DNA of 8,113 bases from Pseudomonadota bacterium (lineage in GTDB: Bacteria; Pseudomonadota; Alphaproteobacteria; Rhizobiales; Xanthobacteraceae), in the NCBI GenBank assembly GCA_021779635.1, contig JAJYAH010000296.1, positions 1-8,113 of the forward strand, in the 5' to 3' direction. Of the stretch, positions 1 through 7,737 are shown one piece after another. The position numbers were made by a program, and so were the translations under genes. The notes below the pieces were generated by a model that had not been told where the DNA came from, searched no databases, and was given only the letters and a program-made list of their open reading frames with translations. Position 1 is the stretch's first letter, and every line of letters begins with the position of its first letter.

Positions 1-1
1 C

Positions 2-76
2 CGCGTACTCAACGCGCCGCCCTGTGGAAGCCACCGCCCGACCTGCAAGCGGGTGAAACGGATAGAAGATTGTCTC
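2..76 (-). other. Possible remnant of a small transposon-associated (DUF5372-like) protein
   Basis: Read on the minus strand from about base 76 down to the window edge, this stretch encodes ETIFYPFHPLAGRAVAS followed by TGRRVEYA. The core YPFHPLAGR is reminiscent of the N-terminal 'HPFHPLxG' motif of the small DUF5372 proteins that often accompany recombinases or insertion sequences in Rhizobiales. I see no convincing start codon in this frame, and the reading runs off the left edge, so it is only a fragment. Its value is contextual: it suggests the left edge belongs to a mobile element rather than to the helicase that follows. The resemblance is recalled from family knowledge, is short, and could be chance. 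Confidence 0.33.
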
Positions 77-3000
77 CTCACCCGCCAGAACGCCGGCGCC
101 ATGTCTCTGTCTTGCCGGGGACCGGCAAATCGCAGACCATAACGAACATCATCGCAAGCGCGGTGCATGACGGTAAAAGCGTGCTCTTCGTCGCTGAGAA
201 AATGGCGGCGCTCGACGTCGTGCAGCACAGGCTGAAGAAGACGGGGCTAGGCGCGATCTGCCTTGAGCTTCACAGCCGCAGCGCCAACAAGAAACAGGTG
301 CTTGCGGAAATCGAGGCCACACTCGATCAATTCATTGAAACCCCGGACGCGAACGCCGAGGCCGCGCGTCTCGCAGAATTGCGCGCGGCGCTGAATATCG
401 CCGCCGAAAGAATGCACGCGCCGGTGGGAAACACAGGGTTGACGCCCTATCAGGCGCTCTCTCGTCTGATCTGGGCGAGCGAGCACAAGGTCCAAAGCTA
501 TACGGCCCTCTTCGCGGAAGCGGCCTCCTGGAACAAGAGCGCGTTTGACGAAGTGCAAAAGGCTGCCGCTCGGCTCATCGACGCTACGATAGAAAGCGGG
601 CCTCTGCGCCAGCATCCGTTTTACGGAGTCGAGGCGTCAATGCTGCAGCCGAACGACCTTGTACGCCTCGACCCGCTTCTTGCGACGATGGCCGAGGCCG
701 CGCAAAGGCTGAGCGCCGACGGCGCGAAAGTTCTAAGTCGGCTTGGGCTTGCGTCTGAGGTGACGGTTGAAACCTGCAGGGCGGCCATCGCTATCCTTCA
801 GAGTCTCGCCGAACTTCCGCGTGAAAGCGCCGACGTAGTTGCCGACCTCGCTACGCAGCCGATTGCCCGCGTGCTCGACGTGGCCGAAGCCGGTGTGGCT
901 TGGAGGCAAATGCGCGACGAACATGCGGATACATTCCACGAGGCCGCCTGGACAACGCCGGCGGTAGTTCTCAAAGTCTCTCTTGAAAGCGGCCTTTCTT
1001 TTTTCGGACGGCTATTCGGCGACTATCGCCGCGCCTCCAAAGCTCTTGCGGCGCTCCTTAAGACGCCGTTACCGCTGAAACCGCATGCCAGAGTCAAACT
1101 CGCGGAAACGCTTCATCAGGTTGAGCGAGCGCAAGAGCTGCTCTTGACTCACGACTTGGCGATGAACCAGATGCTGGCCCGCCATTGGCGGAAGGAAAAA
1201 ACCGACTTTCAGCTTCTTCGATCAGCGGCCATGGTCGTCAGCCGTCTGAAAGCGCAGCCGTGCAGCCCGCAAATCGACAAGGCCGTCGAAATCCTACGCG
1301 ACGGCGTTGCCGCCGAACTAGCGAGACAGCTTGAACAGAACGTAGACTCTCTAGTCAAGGCGTCAGAATTTCTACTGCAAACCCTTAAAGTTGATATGCG
1401 CACCGCTTTCGGCGTCTTCGGTCGGGATCAGGTAACTGTTCAGGCTCTTGCGCACCGAGCCAATCAATGGCGAGTCTCGCTAGACCGTTTCGATCAGTGG
1501 CGCAGGCTTGTGGCGGCAGACGGCGCTCTCCGCAAAGTGTCGGCTTCCGCGCTCGCCGAGGCGTTGGCGACGGGGGAAATGAGCGCCGAACAGGCCAATC
1601 CTGTGCTGATCTGCAGCCACGCCGAAACAGTATGGAGGAAAGCCATTGAGGCGACGCCGGAATTGCAAGAATTTCAAGGCCAGCAGCATGGAGCGGTGGC
1701 AAACGAGTTCCGCACTCTCGAAGTGAAAAGACGGGCGACGAACGTTGCCCTGGTAAAAGCGAGACACGCGGCGAGCATGCCGCGCGGCAGCTTTGGGGCG
1801 ATGAACGCAATCCGCCTGGAAGTGAAACGAAAGCGCGGACATATGCCCATTCGCAAGCTGTTCAAGGTTGCGGGTGAGACCCTTCAGCGCATCAAGCCGG
1901 TGCTCCTGATGAGCCCGATTTCGGTCGCCCAATTCTTGCCGCCCACCTCTGTGCAGTTCGATCTTCTGGTGATCGACGAGGCGAGCCAAGTGCGTCCGGA
2001 AGACGCGCTCGGGCTTGTCGCTCGCGCCAAGCAAATGGTCGTGGTCGGCGACAACAAACAACTCCCGCCCACGTCATTCTTCGACCGCGTGGTCGCCGAC
2101 GAGGAGGAAGTCGATTTAAGTGACGAGGCCGGTGACGAAGCAATTGTCGGCGGGGCCAAAGCCACCGAAGTGGAAAGTATCCTAGCCCTCTGCGAGGCGC
2201 GTGGACTCAACAGCGCCATGCTGCGTTGGCACTACCGATCCCGCCACCCATCGCTCATCGAAGTCTCGAATGCGGAGTTCTACCGCCATTTGATCATGCC
2301 GCCGGCCCCGGCTGCGCAAAAGTCGAAAGAGGGGCTTTTCTTGACTCGGGTTTCCGGTGCTTACGACCGGGGCGGCAAGCGCATTAATGCAATCGAGGCC
2401 GAAACCCTCGCCAGGGCGGTCGCTGAACACGCGAAGGCGAGTCCGGACTTGTCGCTTGGCGTCGTTACTTTTTCCTCAGCGCAGCGCGACGCAATCGGCG
2501 AACTACTGGAGACAATGCGCAGAACCGATGAGCAACTGAACGTTTTCCTGCAGGAGGGAAAAGCTGAAGACGTTTTCGTAAAGAATTTGGAGAACGTGCA
2601 AGGCGACGAACGCGACGTCATTTTTGTGTCCGTCGGCTACGGACCCAGGACCGCTGGATCACGGCTCGACAGTATGGCATTCGGTCCGGTTTCGATGGAG
2701 GGCGGGGAAAGGCGGCTAAATGTGCTTTTCACACGCGCCCGGAGTCGCTGCGAAATTTTCTGCTCTTTTGCGCCCGGCGACATAGACCCCGAGCGGGCGC
2801 GAGGCGAAGGTCCTCGCGTTTTGAAACGTTTCCTCCAGTACGCGGCCACCGGAGTTCTCGAAGAGCAGGTCTCGACTTCGGACGATTTCGACTCGCCATT
2901 TGAAGAGGCCGTCGCCCGGGTGATCGAGGAACTCGGTTACAAGGTTGATAAACAGGTCGGCTCGGCTGGCTTCAAAATCGACCTCGCGGTCAAGCACCCT

Positions 3001-3798
3001 TGGGAGCCGGGCCGATACATGCTCGCTGTAGAATGCGATGGCGCAACTTATCATCGCGCGCTCTGGGCTCGGGAACGGGACCGCATGCGGCAGGAAGTCC
3101 TTGAGAACATGGGATGGAAGTTCCACCGCATATGGTCCACGGATTGGTTTTACCGACGGGGAAGCGCGATGGAAAAGCTGAAAATGGCGTTGGAGGAAGC
3201 AAAGTACGCCGTTGTGGTGCCGACAAAACCGAAATCGGCCCCGCCCGCGAAGGTTTATTCGCAGCCTACGCCTCAGACCCAGCAACTGGTTCATGGAACG
3301 GTGACGCCGGCATACGTCGTGGCGGATTTCGGTGTGTCGTGGAGCGCCGACCCCCATCAAGTTCCGCTTTCAGAAATGAGTAAGATAACCCTTCGCATCG
3401 TCGAAATCGAAGGTCCGATCCATCAGGACGAGGTCGCGCGTCGTGTGACGTCTCTGTTCGGAAAGTCTCGCACGGGCGCTCTGATAAGCGGTGCAACACT
3501 TAACTCGCTCCAGCCTCTGAGGAAATCCGGAACCCTACTTGAACAGGGGTCCTTCTGGATGACGCCGGCCCAACAGGCTGATCCTCCTGTTCGTGATCGA
3601 AGTGGATCGCCACCTAGTCTTCAAAAGGCCGACATGCTGTCCGCTGTGGAAATACGCGCCGCTGCGTCTATCGCCATCCGCGAGAACGGCGCACTTTCAG
3701 CAGACGAGATGGTCGTTGCGGTAACGCGCTTGCTCGGATTTAAGCGCGCGGGCGCAGACCTCAAAGCGTCGATTGAAGCTGCATTGGCCGAGAGTTGA
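70..3798 (+). CDS. 5'-truncated SF1 helicase with Vsr-like nuclease and DUF3320 (Hhe-type defence protein)
   Basis: Likely the C-terminal portion of a DUF4011-helicase-Vsr single-protein anti-phage enzyme. Numbering from the TTG at 70, the frame shows: Walker A PGTGKSQ (16-22); motif Ia VLFVAEKMAALDVV (38-51); a long helical middle including SFFGRLFGDYRRA (310-322); SPISVAQFLPP then Walker B VIDEAS (D636/E637); GDNKQLPP (660-667); LRWHYRSRHP (718-727); VQGDERD (843-849); RRLNVLFTRAR (881-891). These are SF1 helicase motifs. A PD-(D/E)xK-type nuclease fold follows, with E945/E946, D971 in GFKIDLAV, and E988-C-D990-G leading to H995, in the style of Vsr/MTES_1575. From about 1100 to the end lies a DUF3320-like winged-helix tail. 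Relatives carry about 400 or more residues, including DUF4011, before Walker A; these are absent. The frame is open to base 1, but residues before PGTGKS do not match the family, and the first glycine of the usual GPPGTGKS loop is Val. The start at 70 is therefore nominal. The stop lies 6 nt before hsdR. It may be a non-functional remnant. Confidence 0.85.
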   Translation: MSPHPPERRRHVSVLPGTGKSQTITNIIASAVHDGKSVLFVAEKMAALDVVQHRLKKTGLGAICLELHSRSANKKQVLAEIEATLDQFIETPDANAEAARLAELRAALNIAAERMHAPVGNTGLTPYQALSRLIWASEHKVQSYTALFAEAASWNKSAFDEVQKAAARLIDATIESGPLRQHPFYGVEASMLQPNDLVRLDPLLATMAEAAQRLSADGAKVLSRLGLASEVTVETCRAAIAILQSLAELPRESADVVADLATQPIARVLDVAEAGVAWRQMRDEHADTFHEAAWTTPAVVLKVSLESGLSFFGRLFGDYRRASKALAALLKTPLPLKPHARVKLAETLHQVERAQELLLTHDLAMNQMLARHWRKEKTDFQLLRSAAMVVSRLKAQPCSPQIDKAVEILRDGVAAELARQLEQNVDSLVKASEFLLQTLKVDMRTAFGVFGRDQVTVQALAHRANQWRVSLDRFDQWRRLVAADGALRKVSASALAEALATGEMSAEQANPVLICSHAETVWRKAIEATPELQEFQGQQHGAVANEFRTLEVKRRATNVALVKARHAASMPRGSFGAMNAIRLEVKRKRGHMPIRKLFKVAGETLQRIKPVLLMSPISVAQFLPPTSVQFDLLVIDEASQVRPEDALGLVARAKQMVVVGDNKQLPPTSFFDRVVADEEEVDLSDEAGDEAIVGGAKATEVESILALCEARGLNSAMLRWHYRSRHPSLIEVSNAEFYRHLIMPPAPAAQKSKEGLFLTRVSGAYDRGGKRINAIEAETLARAVAEHAKASPDLSLGVVTFSSAQRDAIGELLETMRRTDEQLNVFLQEGKAEDVFVKNLENVQGDERDVIFVSVGYGPRTAGSRLDSMAFGPVSMEGGERRLNVLFTRARSRCEIFCSFAPGDIDPERARGEGPRVLKRFLQYAATGVLEEQVSTSDDFDSPFEEAVARVIEELGYKVDKQVGSAGFKIDLAVKHPWEPGRYMLAVECDGATYHRALWARERDRMRQEVLENMGWKFHRIWSTDWFYRRGSAMEKLKMALEEAKYAVVVPTKPKSAPPAKVYSQPTPQTQQLVHGTVTPAYVVADFGVSWSADPHQVPLSEMSKITLRIVEIEGPIHQDEVARRVTSLFGKSRTGALISGATLNSLQPLRKSGTLLEQGSFWMTPAQQADPPVRDRSGSPPSLQKADMLSAVEIRAAASIAIRENGALSADEMVVAVTRLLGFKRAGADLKASIEAALAES

Positions 3799-3804
3799 CG
3801 GACG

Positions 3805-6800
3805 ATGGCTCTCCATAAAGAGCTAGCCTTCGAGGATGAGGTATGCACCTACCTGAGCGCGCATGGTTGGCTCTACGAGGCCGGCTCCGCTGCCTACGAC
3901 CGCGCCCGCGCGCTGTTTCCGCCCGACCTCGTGGCCTGGGTCAAGGCGACGCAGCCGCAAGCCTGGGAGACTTTAGCCAAGAACCACGGCGCGGCGGCGG
4001 AAGGCGTCCTTCTCGACCGGCTACGCAAGCAACTCGACGACCGGGGGACGCTGGGCGTGCTACGCCACGGCGTCGAGTTGATCGGCCTGCGCCATCCCGT
4101 CGCGCTCGCGCAGTTCCGCCCGGCCTTCGCCGCCAACGCCGACATTCTCGCGCGCTATGAGGCCAATCGCCTGCGGGTCGTGCGGCAGGTCCACTATTCG
4201 ACGGCGAACGAGAACGCCATCGACCTCGTGCTGTTTCTCAACGGCGTGCCGGTCGCCACCGTCGAGTTGAAGACCGACTTCACGCAAAGTGTGCAGGACG
4301 CCATCGACCAATACTGCCTCGACCGCGATCCGAAGCCCAAGGGGCTCGGCGCGGAGCCTTTGCTCACGTTCCCCAGCGGCGCGCTGGTGCATTTCGCCGT
4401 CAGCAACGCCGAAGTCCACATGACAACCCGACTTGAGGGCAAGGCGACGCGCTTCCTGCCCTTCAACAAAGGCGACGATGGCGGCAAGGGCAATCCGCCG
4501 AACCCCGCCGGCCATCCGACCAGCTACCTGTGGGAGGACGTCTGGGCGCGCGACGGCTGGCTCGAAATCCTGGGCCGCTATGTGGTCGCCGAAAAGGACA
4601 CTAAGAAGCAGATTAAGAAGCTGATCTTCCCGCGCTTCCATCAGCTTGACGCGACGCGCAAGATCGTCGGCGCGGTGCGCGAGGAAGGCGCGGGCGGCAA
4701 ATACCTGATCCAGCATTCCGCCGGCTCCGGCAAGACCAACTCCATCGCCTGGACGGCGCACTTCCTGGCCGACCTCCACGACGCGAAGGACGAGAAGGTC
4801 TTCTCGACCGTGATCGTTGTCTCGGACCGCAACGTTATCGACGGCCAGCTTCAAGAGGCGCTCGCCGCCTTCGAGCGCACGCAAGGCGTCGTCGTCACGG
4901 TCAAGAGCGACAGCGGGGCCAAGAGCGGGCAACTCGCACAGGCGTTGGCCGGGGGCAAGAAGATCGTCGTCTGCACGATCCAGACTTTCCCCTTCGCACT
5001 CGCCGCCGTTCAGGAGCTTGCCGCGACGAAGGGCAAGAGGTTCGCCGTCATCGCCGACGAAGCCCATTCGTCGCAAACCGGCGAGGCGGCGGCGAAACTG
5101 AAACAGATATTGTCGCCGGAGGAAATCGCCGCGCTCGGCGACGGCGGCGAGGTCAGCGCGGAAGACCTGCTCGCCGCTCAAATGTCGGCGCGCGCGAACG
5201 CCATAGGCGTCACTTATGTCGCCTTCACCGCGACGCCGAAGTCGAAGACGCTGGAACTGTTCGGTCGCCGCCCGAATCCCGACGAGCAGCCCGGTCCCGG
5301 CAATCTGCCGCAGCCGTTCCACGTCTATTCAATGCGTCAGGCGATTGAAGAGGGCTTCATCCTCGACGTGTTGCTGAACTACACGCCCTATCGGCTCGCG
5401 TTCCGCCTCGCGAGCGGCGGCAAGGAATACGACGAGACGCAAGTTGACCGCAGCGCGGCGCTGAAAGGGATTATGAACTGGGTGCGGCTGCATCCCTACA
5501 ACATCAGCCAAAAGGTCCAGATCGTCGTCGAGCACTTTCGCGAGAACGTCGCGCCGCTGCTGGCCGGCAAGGCGAAAGCCATGGTCGTCCTTGGGAGCCG
5601 CAAGGAGGCCGTGCGCTGGCAACTCGCGATCAGAAGATACATCGGCGACAAAGGCTACAAAATCGGCGCGCTCGTGGCGTTCTCGGGCGAGGTGGACGAC
5701 CCCGAGTCCGGCCCGGACCCGTTTACGGAAACGAGCAAGACGCTCAACCCGACGCTCAAAGGCAATGACATTGCCGAAGCGTTCAAGGGCGACGAGTTCC
5801 AAATCCTACTCGTCGCCAACAAATTTCAGACCGGCTTCGACCAGCCGCTTCTGTGCGGGATGTATATCGACCGCCGTCTCGCCGGCATTCAAGCCGTGCA
5901 AACTCTCTCGCGTCTCAACCGCGCGCATCCCGGCAAGGACACGACTTATATCCTCGACTTTGTGAACAGTGCCGACGAGGTGCTCAAGGCGTTCAGGACC
6001 TACTACAGCACCGCCGAATTGGAGGCCGTCACCGATCCGAACCTTATCTACGATTTGCGCTCGAAGCTCGACGCGCTCGGCTTCTATGACGACTTCGAGG
6101 TTGACCGAGTCGCCAAGGTCGAGATGGACCCAAAGGCCAAGCAGGGCGACTTGATCGCCGCGCTGACTCCCGTTGCGGATCGGCTCTTGAAGAAATTCAA
6201 GGCCGCCCGCGATCTACAAAAGGCGGCGCGCGAGGCCGGCGACGCGAAGGCGGAAAAGGAGGCGCGCGAAGAGGCCGAGGCGCTGATCCTATTCAAGAAC
6301 GATATGAGCGCGTTCGTCAGAATGTACAGTTTCCTCTCGCAAATGTTCGACTACGGCAACACGGCCATCGAGAAGCGGTTCATGTTCTACAAGCGGCTTG
6401 TCCCGCTGCTCGAATTTGGCCGGGAGCGTGAAGGCGTGGACGTGTCGAAGATCGTCTTGACCCACCACAGTTTGAAATCCCAGGGCAAGGCGATCTTGAA
6501 CCCCGGCGATGGGGACGCCGACAAGTTGCAGCCCATCGCCGAGGCCGGATCGGGGTCGGTGAACGAAAGGGAGAAGGCGCGCATCGCTGAAATTATCGAG
6601 CGTCTCAACGGCCTGTTTGAGGGCGAACTGACCGACGACGATCAACTCGTGTACGTCAACAACGTCATCAAGGGGAAGCTCCTGGAGAGCGAGGAACTCG
6701 TGACGCAGGCGACGAACAACACGAAAGCACAGTTCGCCGCGTCGCCGACCCTGTCGAACGAACTGATGAACGCGATCATGGACGCCCTTGCCGCTCACCA

Positions 6801-6939
6801 GGCCATGAGCAAGCAGGCGCTGGAGTCGGAGAAAGTGCGCGATGGTCTCAAGGACCTTCTCCTTGGGCCAGCCCGGCTTTATGAGGCGCTGCGGGAACGG
6901 GGCGGCGTTGCTGATGCCCCGTCGCAACAGCGACCCTAA
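3805..6939 (+). CDS. hsdR: Type I restriction enzyme R subunit (HsdR)
   Basis: ATP-dependent translocase and endonuclease subunit of a type I restriction-modification complex (R2M2S), which cuts unmodified DNA away from the recognition site. The 1044-residue length is normal. The N-terminal HsdR_N nuclease domain carries D140 (NAIDLVLF) and E154-L-K156 (VATVELK), followed by the QxxxxxY-like SVQDAIDQY (162-170). The motor carries Walker A SAGSGKT (305-311), DEAH-box ADEAHSSQ (D418, E419, H421), motif III FTATP (474-478), TGFDQP (676-681), and motif VI QTLSRLNR (699-706). A charged helical segment follows at about 785-825, then the C-terminal region that in this family contacts the methylase core. 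ATG 3805 gives the family-typical start (MALHKELAFEDEVC). There is no good Shine-Dalgarno sequence, but the upstream stop is only 6 nt away, so translational coupling is likely. HsdM and HsdS are not in the window. Nothing suggests damage: both catalytic centres are complete. Confidence 0.96.
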   Translation: MALHKELAFEDEVCTYLSAHGWLYEAGSAAYDRARALFPPDLVAWVKATQPQAWETLAKNHGAAAEGVLLDRLRKQLDDRGTLGVLRHGVELIGLRHPVALAQFRPAFAANADILARYEANRLRVVRQVHYSTANENAIDLVLFLNGVPVATVELKTDFTQSVQDAIDQYCLDRDPKPKGLGAEPLLTFPSGALVHFAVSNAEVHMTTRLEGKATRFLPFNKGDDGGKGNPPNPAGHPTSYLWEDVWARDGWLEILGRYVVAEKDTKKQIKKLIFPRFHQLDATRKIVGAVREEGAGGKYLIQHSAGSGKTNSIAWTAHFLADLHDAKDEKVFSTVIVVSDRNVIDGQLQEALAAFERTQGVVVTVKSDSGAKSGQLAQALAGGKKIVVCTIQTFPFALAAVQELAATKGKRFAVIADEAHSSQTGEAAAKLKQILSPEEIAALGDGGEVSAEDLLAAQMSARANAIGVTYVAFTATPKSKTLELFGRRPNPDEQPGPGNLPQPFHVYSMRQAIEEGFILDVLLNYTPYRLAFRLASGGKEYDETQVDRSAALKGIMNWVRLHPYNISQKVQIVVEHFRENVAPLLAGKAKAMVVLGSRKEAVRWQLAIRRYIGDKGYKIGALVAFSGEVDDPESGPDPFTETSKTLNPTLKGNDIAEAFKGDEFQILLVANKFQTGFDQPLLCGMYIDRRLAGIQAVQTLSRLNRAHPGKDTTYILDFVNSADEVLKAFRTYYSTAELEAVTDPNLIYDLRSKLDALGFYDDFEVDRVAKVEMDPKAKQGDLIAALTPVADRLLKKFKAARDLQKAAREAGDAKAEKEAREEAEALILFKNDMSAFVRMYSFLSQMFDYGNTAIEKRFMFYKRLVPLLEFGREREGVDVSKIVLTHHSLKSQGKAILNPGDGDADKLQPIAEAGSGSVNEREKARIAEIIERLNGLFEGELTDDDQLVYVNNVIKGKLLESEELVTQATNNTKAQFAASPTLSNELMNAIMDALAAHQAMSKQALESEKVRDGLKDLLLGPARLYEALRERGGVADAPSQQRP

Positions 6940-7344
6940 AAGCTGTGACATTTAAATAACTTAGAATAAAAATGCTGTTGATTGCATTGCCTAACATGAC
7001 GCGCATCTTTACCGATTCAAGCTCGTTTCCGCTAGTCTTCGACTTTTTTCTTGTTTTATTCTGGACTTTCCCTATAGTCCCGATGCGCTCGTGATACCTA
7101 TTAGGATCGGACCGATAGCCCATTCGGCGAGCGCAGCCGGCATCCCCGTGGTCGCGTGCCACCGACACACATATCGGGCGGGGGGAGTTGGAAGTCTGCG
7201 GACCCTATGATGGACGTGCCGGTGAGCAGTTGCAGCCGGGCAGGCGAAAAGGTCGGAAGCGGGTTTGGACCCGACGTCTCCGATGCTCAACCCTTCCCCA
7301 ATTGCAAGCGCAAATGCGTCTTGCCCGCACTGCGAGTTCCCGGC
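6940..7344. other. Intergenic region between hsdR and the prtN-like gene
   Basis: About 400 bases without a supported gene. The first 120 bases are markedly AT-rich compared with hsdR and contain no hairpin-plus-T-run terminator that I can identify after the hsdR stop. A promoter-like sequence lies near 7051-7078. A small hairpin, CGGGT-TTGG-ACCCG, sits at 7260-7273. The prtN frame is open upstream to about 7156, with ATG codons at 7207 and 7210, but the encoded residues are low-complexity and do not resemble the PrtN family. I see no tRNA, no integrase fragment and no clear attachment site. Confidence 0.5.
7051..7078 (+). promoter_or_regulatory. Candidate sigma-70-type promoter upstream of prtN-like gene
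   Basis: TTGTTT (7051-7056) and TATAGT (7073-7078) are separated by 16 bases in an AT-rich stretch, a reasonable match to a housekeeping promoter. It would give a leader of roughly 260 nt before the ATG at 7345. A short inverted repeat, GGACT...AGTCC, overlaps the -10 region (7063-7080) and could be an operator. The match is by eye only, and such matches are common in AT-rich DNA. Confidence 0.3.
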
Positions 7345-7513
7345 ATGGATACCACTTTCCTGCTTATGGCGCGCTACAATGGCCGCGCAATTATTCCAAT
7401 CGAGGAAGTATGTCGCGACTATTTCTCTCACCTAACCAAAGAGAAGTTTTTGCGAAAACACGCCGCCGGTGAAATCAAGCTGCCGCTGGTCAGGATCGAA
7501 GAGAGCCAGAAGA

Positions 7514-7522
7514 GCGCCAAGG
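7514..7522. repeat. Left copy of 9-bp target-site duplication
   Basis: GCGCCAAGG directly abuts the left tip of the inserted element and is repeated identically at its right tip (7729-7737). In prtN it codes for part of Ser-Ala-Lys-Gly, and one copy is enough to restore the gene. Confidence 0.92.
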
Positions 7523-7542
7523 CTCAGGAATCCCCTCATTTT
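7523..7542 (+). repeat. Left terminal inverted repeat of the MITE
   Basis: The sequence CTCAGGAATCCCCTCATTTT is the exact reverse complement of 7709-7728. The match stops immediately inward of base 7542. Confidence 0.95.
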
Positions 7543-7708
7543 TGGAGCACAACTAATAGATGAAATGCGGACTAGGTGTCGGCCGAATTCCCGTTCTAGT
7601 TGTAGATCTTTGTGTGACCTGGCAGCGAAGGATTGGAGCGATAGCTCCACATCGGTGAAAATATCACAATTCTGGGTTGAAAGTTGACCTCAGTTGCACG
7701 CAAAGGTC

Positions 7709-7728
7709 AAAATGAGGGGATTCCTGAG
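7709..7728 (-). repeat. Right terminal inverted repeat of the MITE
   Basis: AAAATGAGGGGATTCCTGAG, the perfect 20-bp inverted partner of 7523-7542. It is followed directly by the second copy of the 9-bp duplication. Confidence 0.95.
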
Positions 7729-7737
7729 GCGCCAAGG
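7729..7737. repeat. Right copy of 9-bp target-site duplication
   Basis: GCGCCAAGG, identical to 7514-7522. The lack of any mismatch between copies suggests the insertion is recent. Confidence 0.92.

Larger units (their letters stand above)
7523..7728. mobile_element. 206-bp MITE with IS10-like (IS4-family) terminal repeats
   Basis: Non-autonomous miniature transposon inside prtN. The two tips are perfect 20-bp inverted repeats (7523-7542 and 7709-7728), and the element is bounded by identical 9-bp direct repeats, so the borders are defined to the base. The interior has no transposase or other plausible gene. It holds a hairpin, TGGAGC-GATA-GCTCCA (7634-7649), and a subterminal inverted pair, ACAACTA (7549-7555) and TAGTTGT (7597-7603). 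The tip (CTCAGGAATCCCCTCATTTT) resembles the IS10 outer and inner ends, which from memory share GAATCCCCT or GATCCCCTCAT, and IS10 also produces 9-bp duplications. Movement would therefore need an IS4/IS10-group transposase supplied elsewhere in the genome. The family assignment is inference; the element and its borders are directly visible. Confidence 0.92.

Noticed and set aside
4060..5322. 420-residue minus-strand open frame inside hsdR
   Set aside because: It is an antisense shadow of a GC-rich gene; the plus strand carries all the HsdR motifs across this stretch.
7064..7209. Plus-strand open stretch reading DFPYSPDALVIPIRIG and ending with a TGA at 7208-7210, as a possible gene remnant
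   Set aside because: It has no start codon or ribosome binding site, uses codons such as ATA and AGG that are unlike the neighbours, and resembles no family I recognise.
7156..7344. In-frame N-terminal extension of prtN from an ATG at 7156, 7207 or 7210
   Set aside because: The encoded residues show no family resemblance, and PrtN similarity starts exactly at Met 7345.
7072..7431. 119-residue minus-strand open frame overlapping prtN
   Set aside because: It overlaps the recognisable PrtN coding part in antisense and has no motif of its own.
7469..7687. 72-residue plus-strand open frame spanning the left MITE border
   Set aside because: It begins inside prtN in another frame and runs through the MITE interior; this looks accidental.
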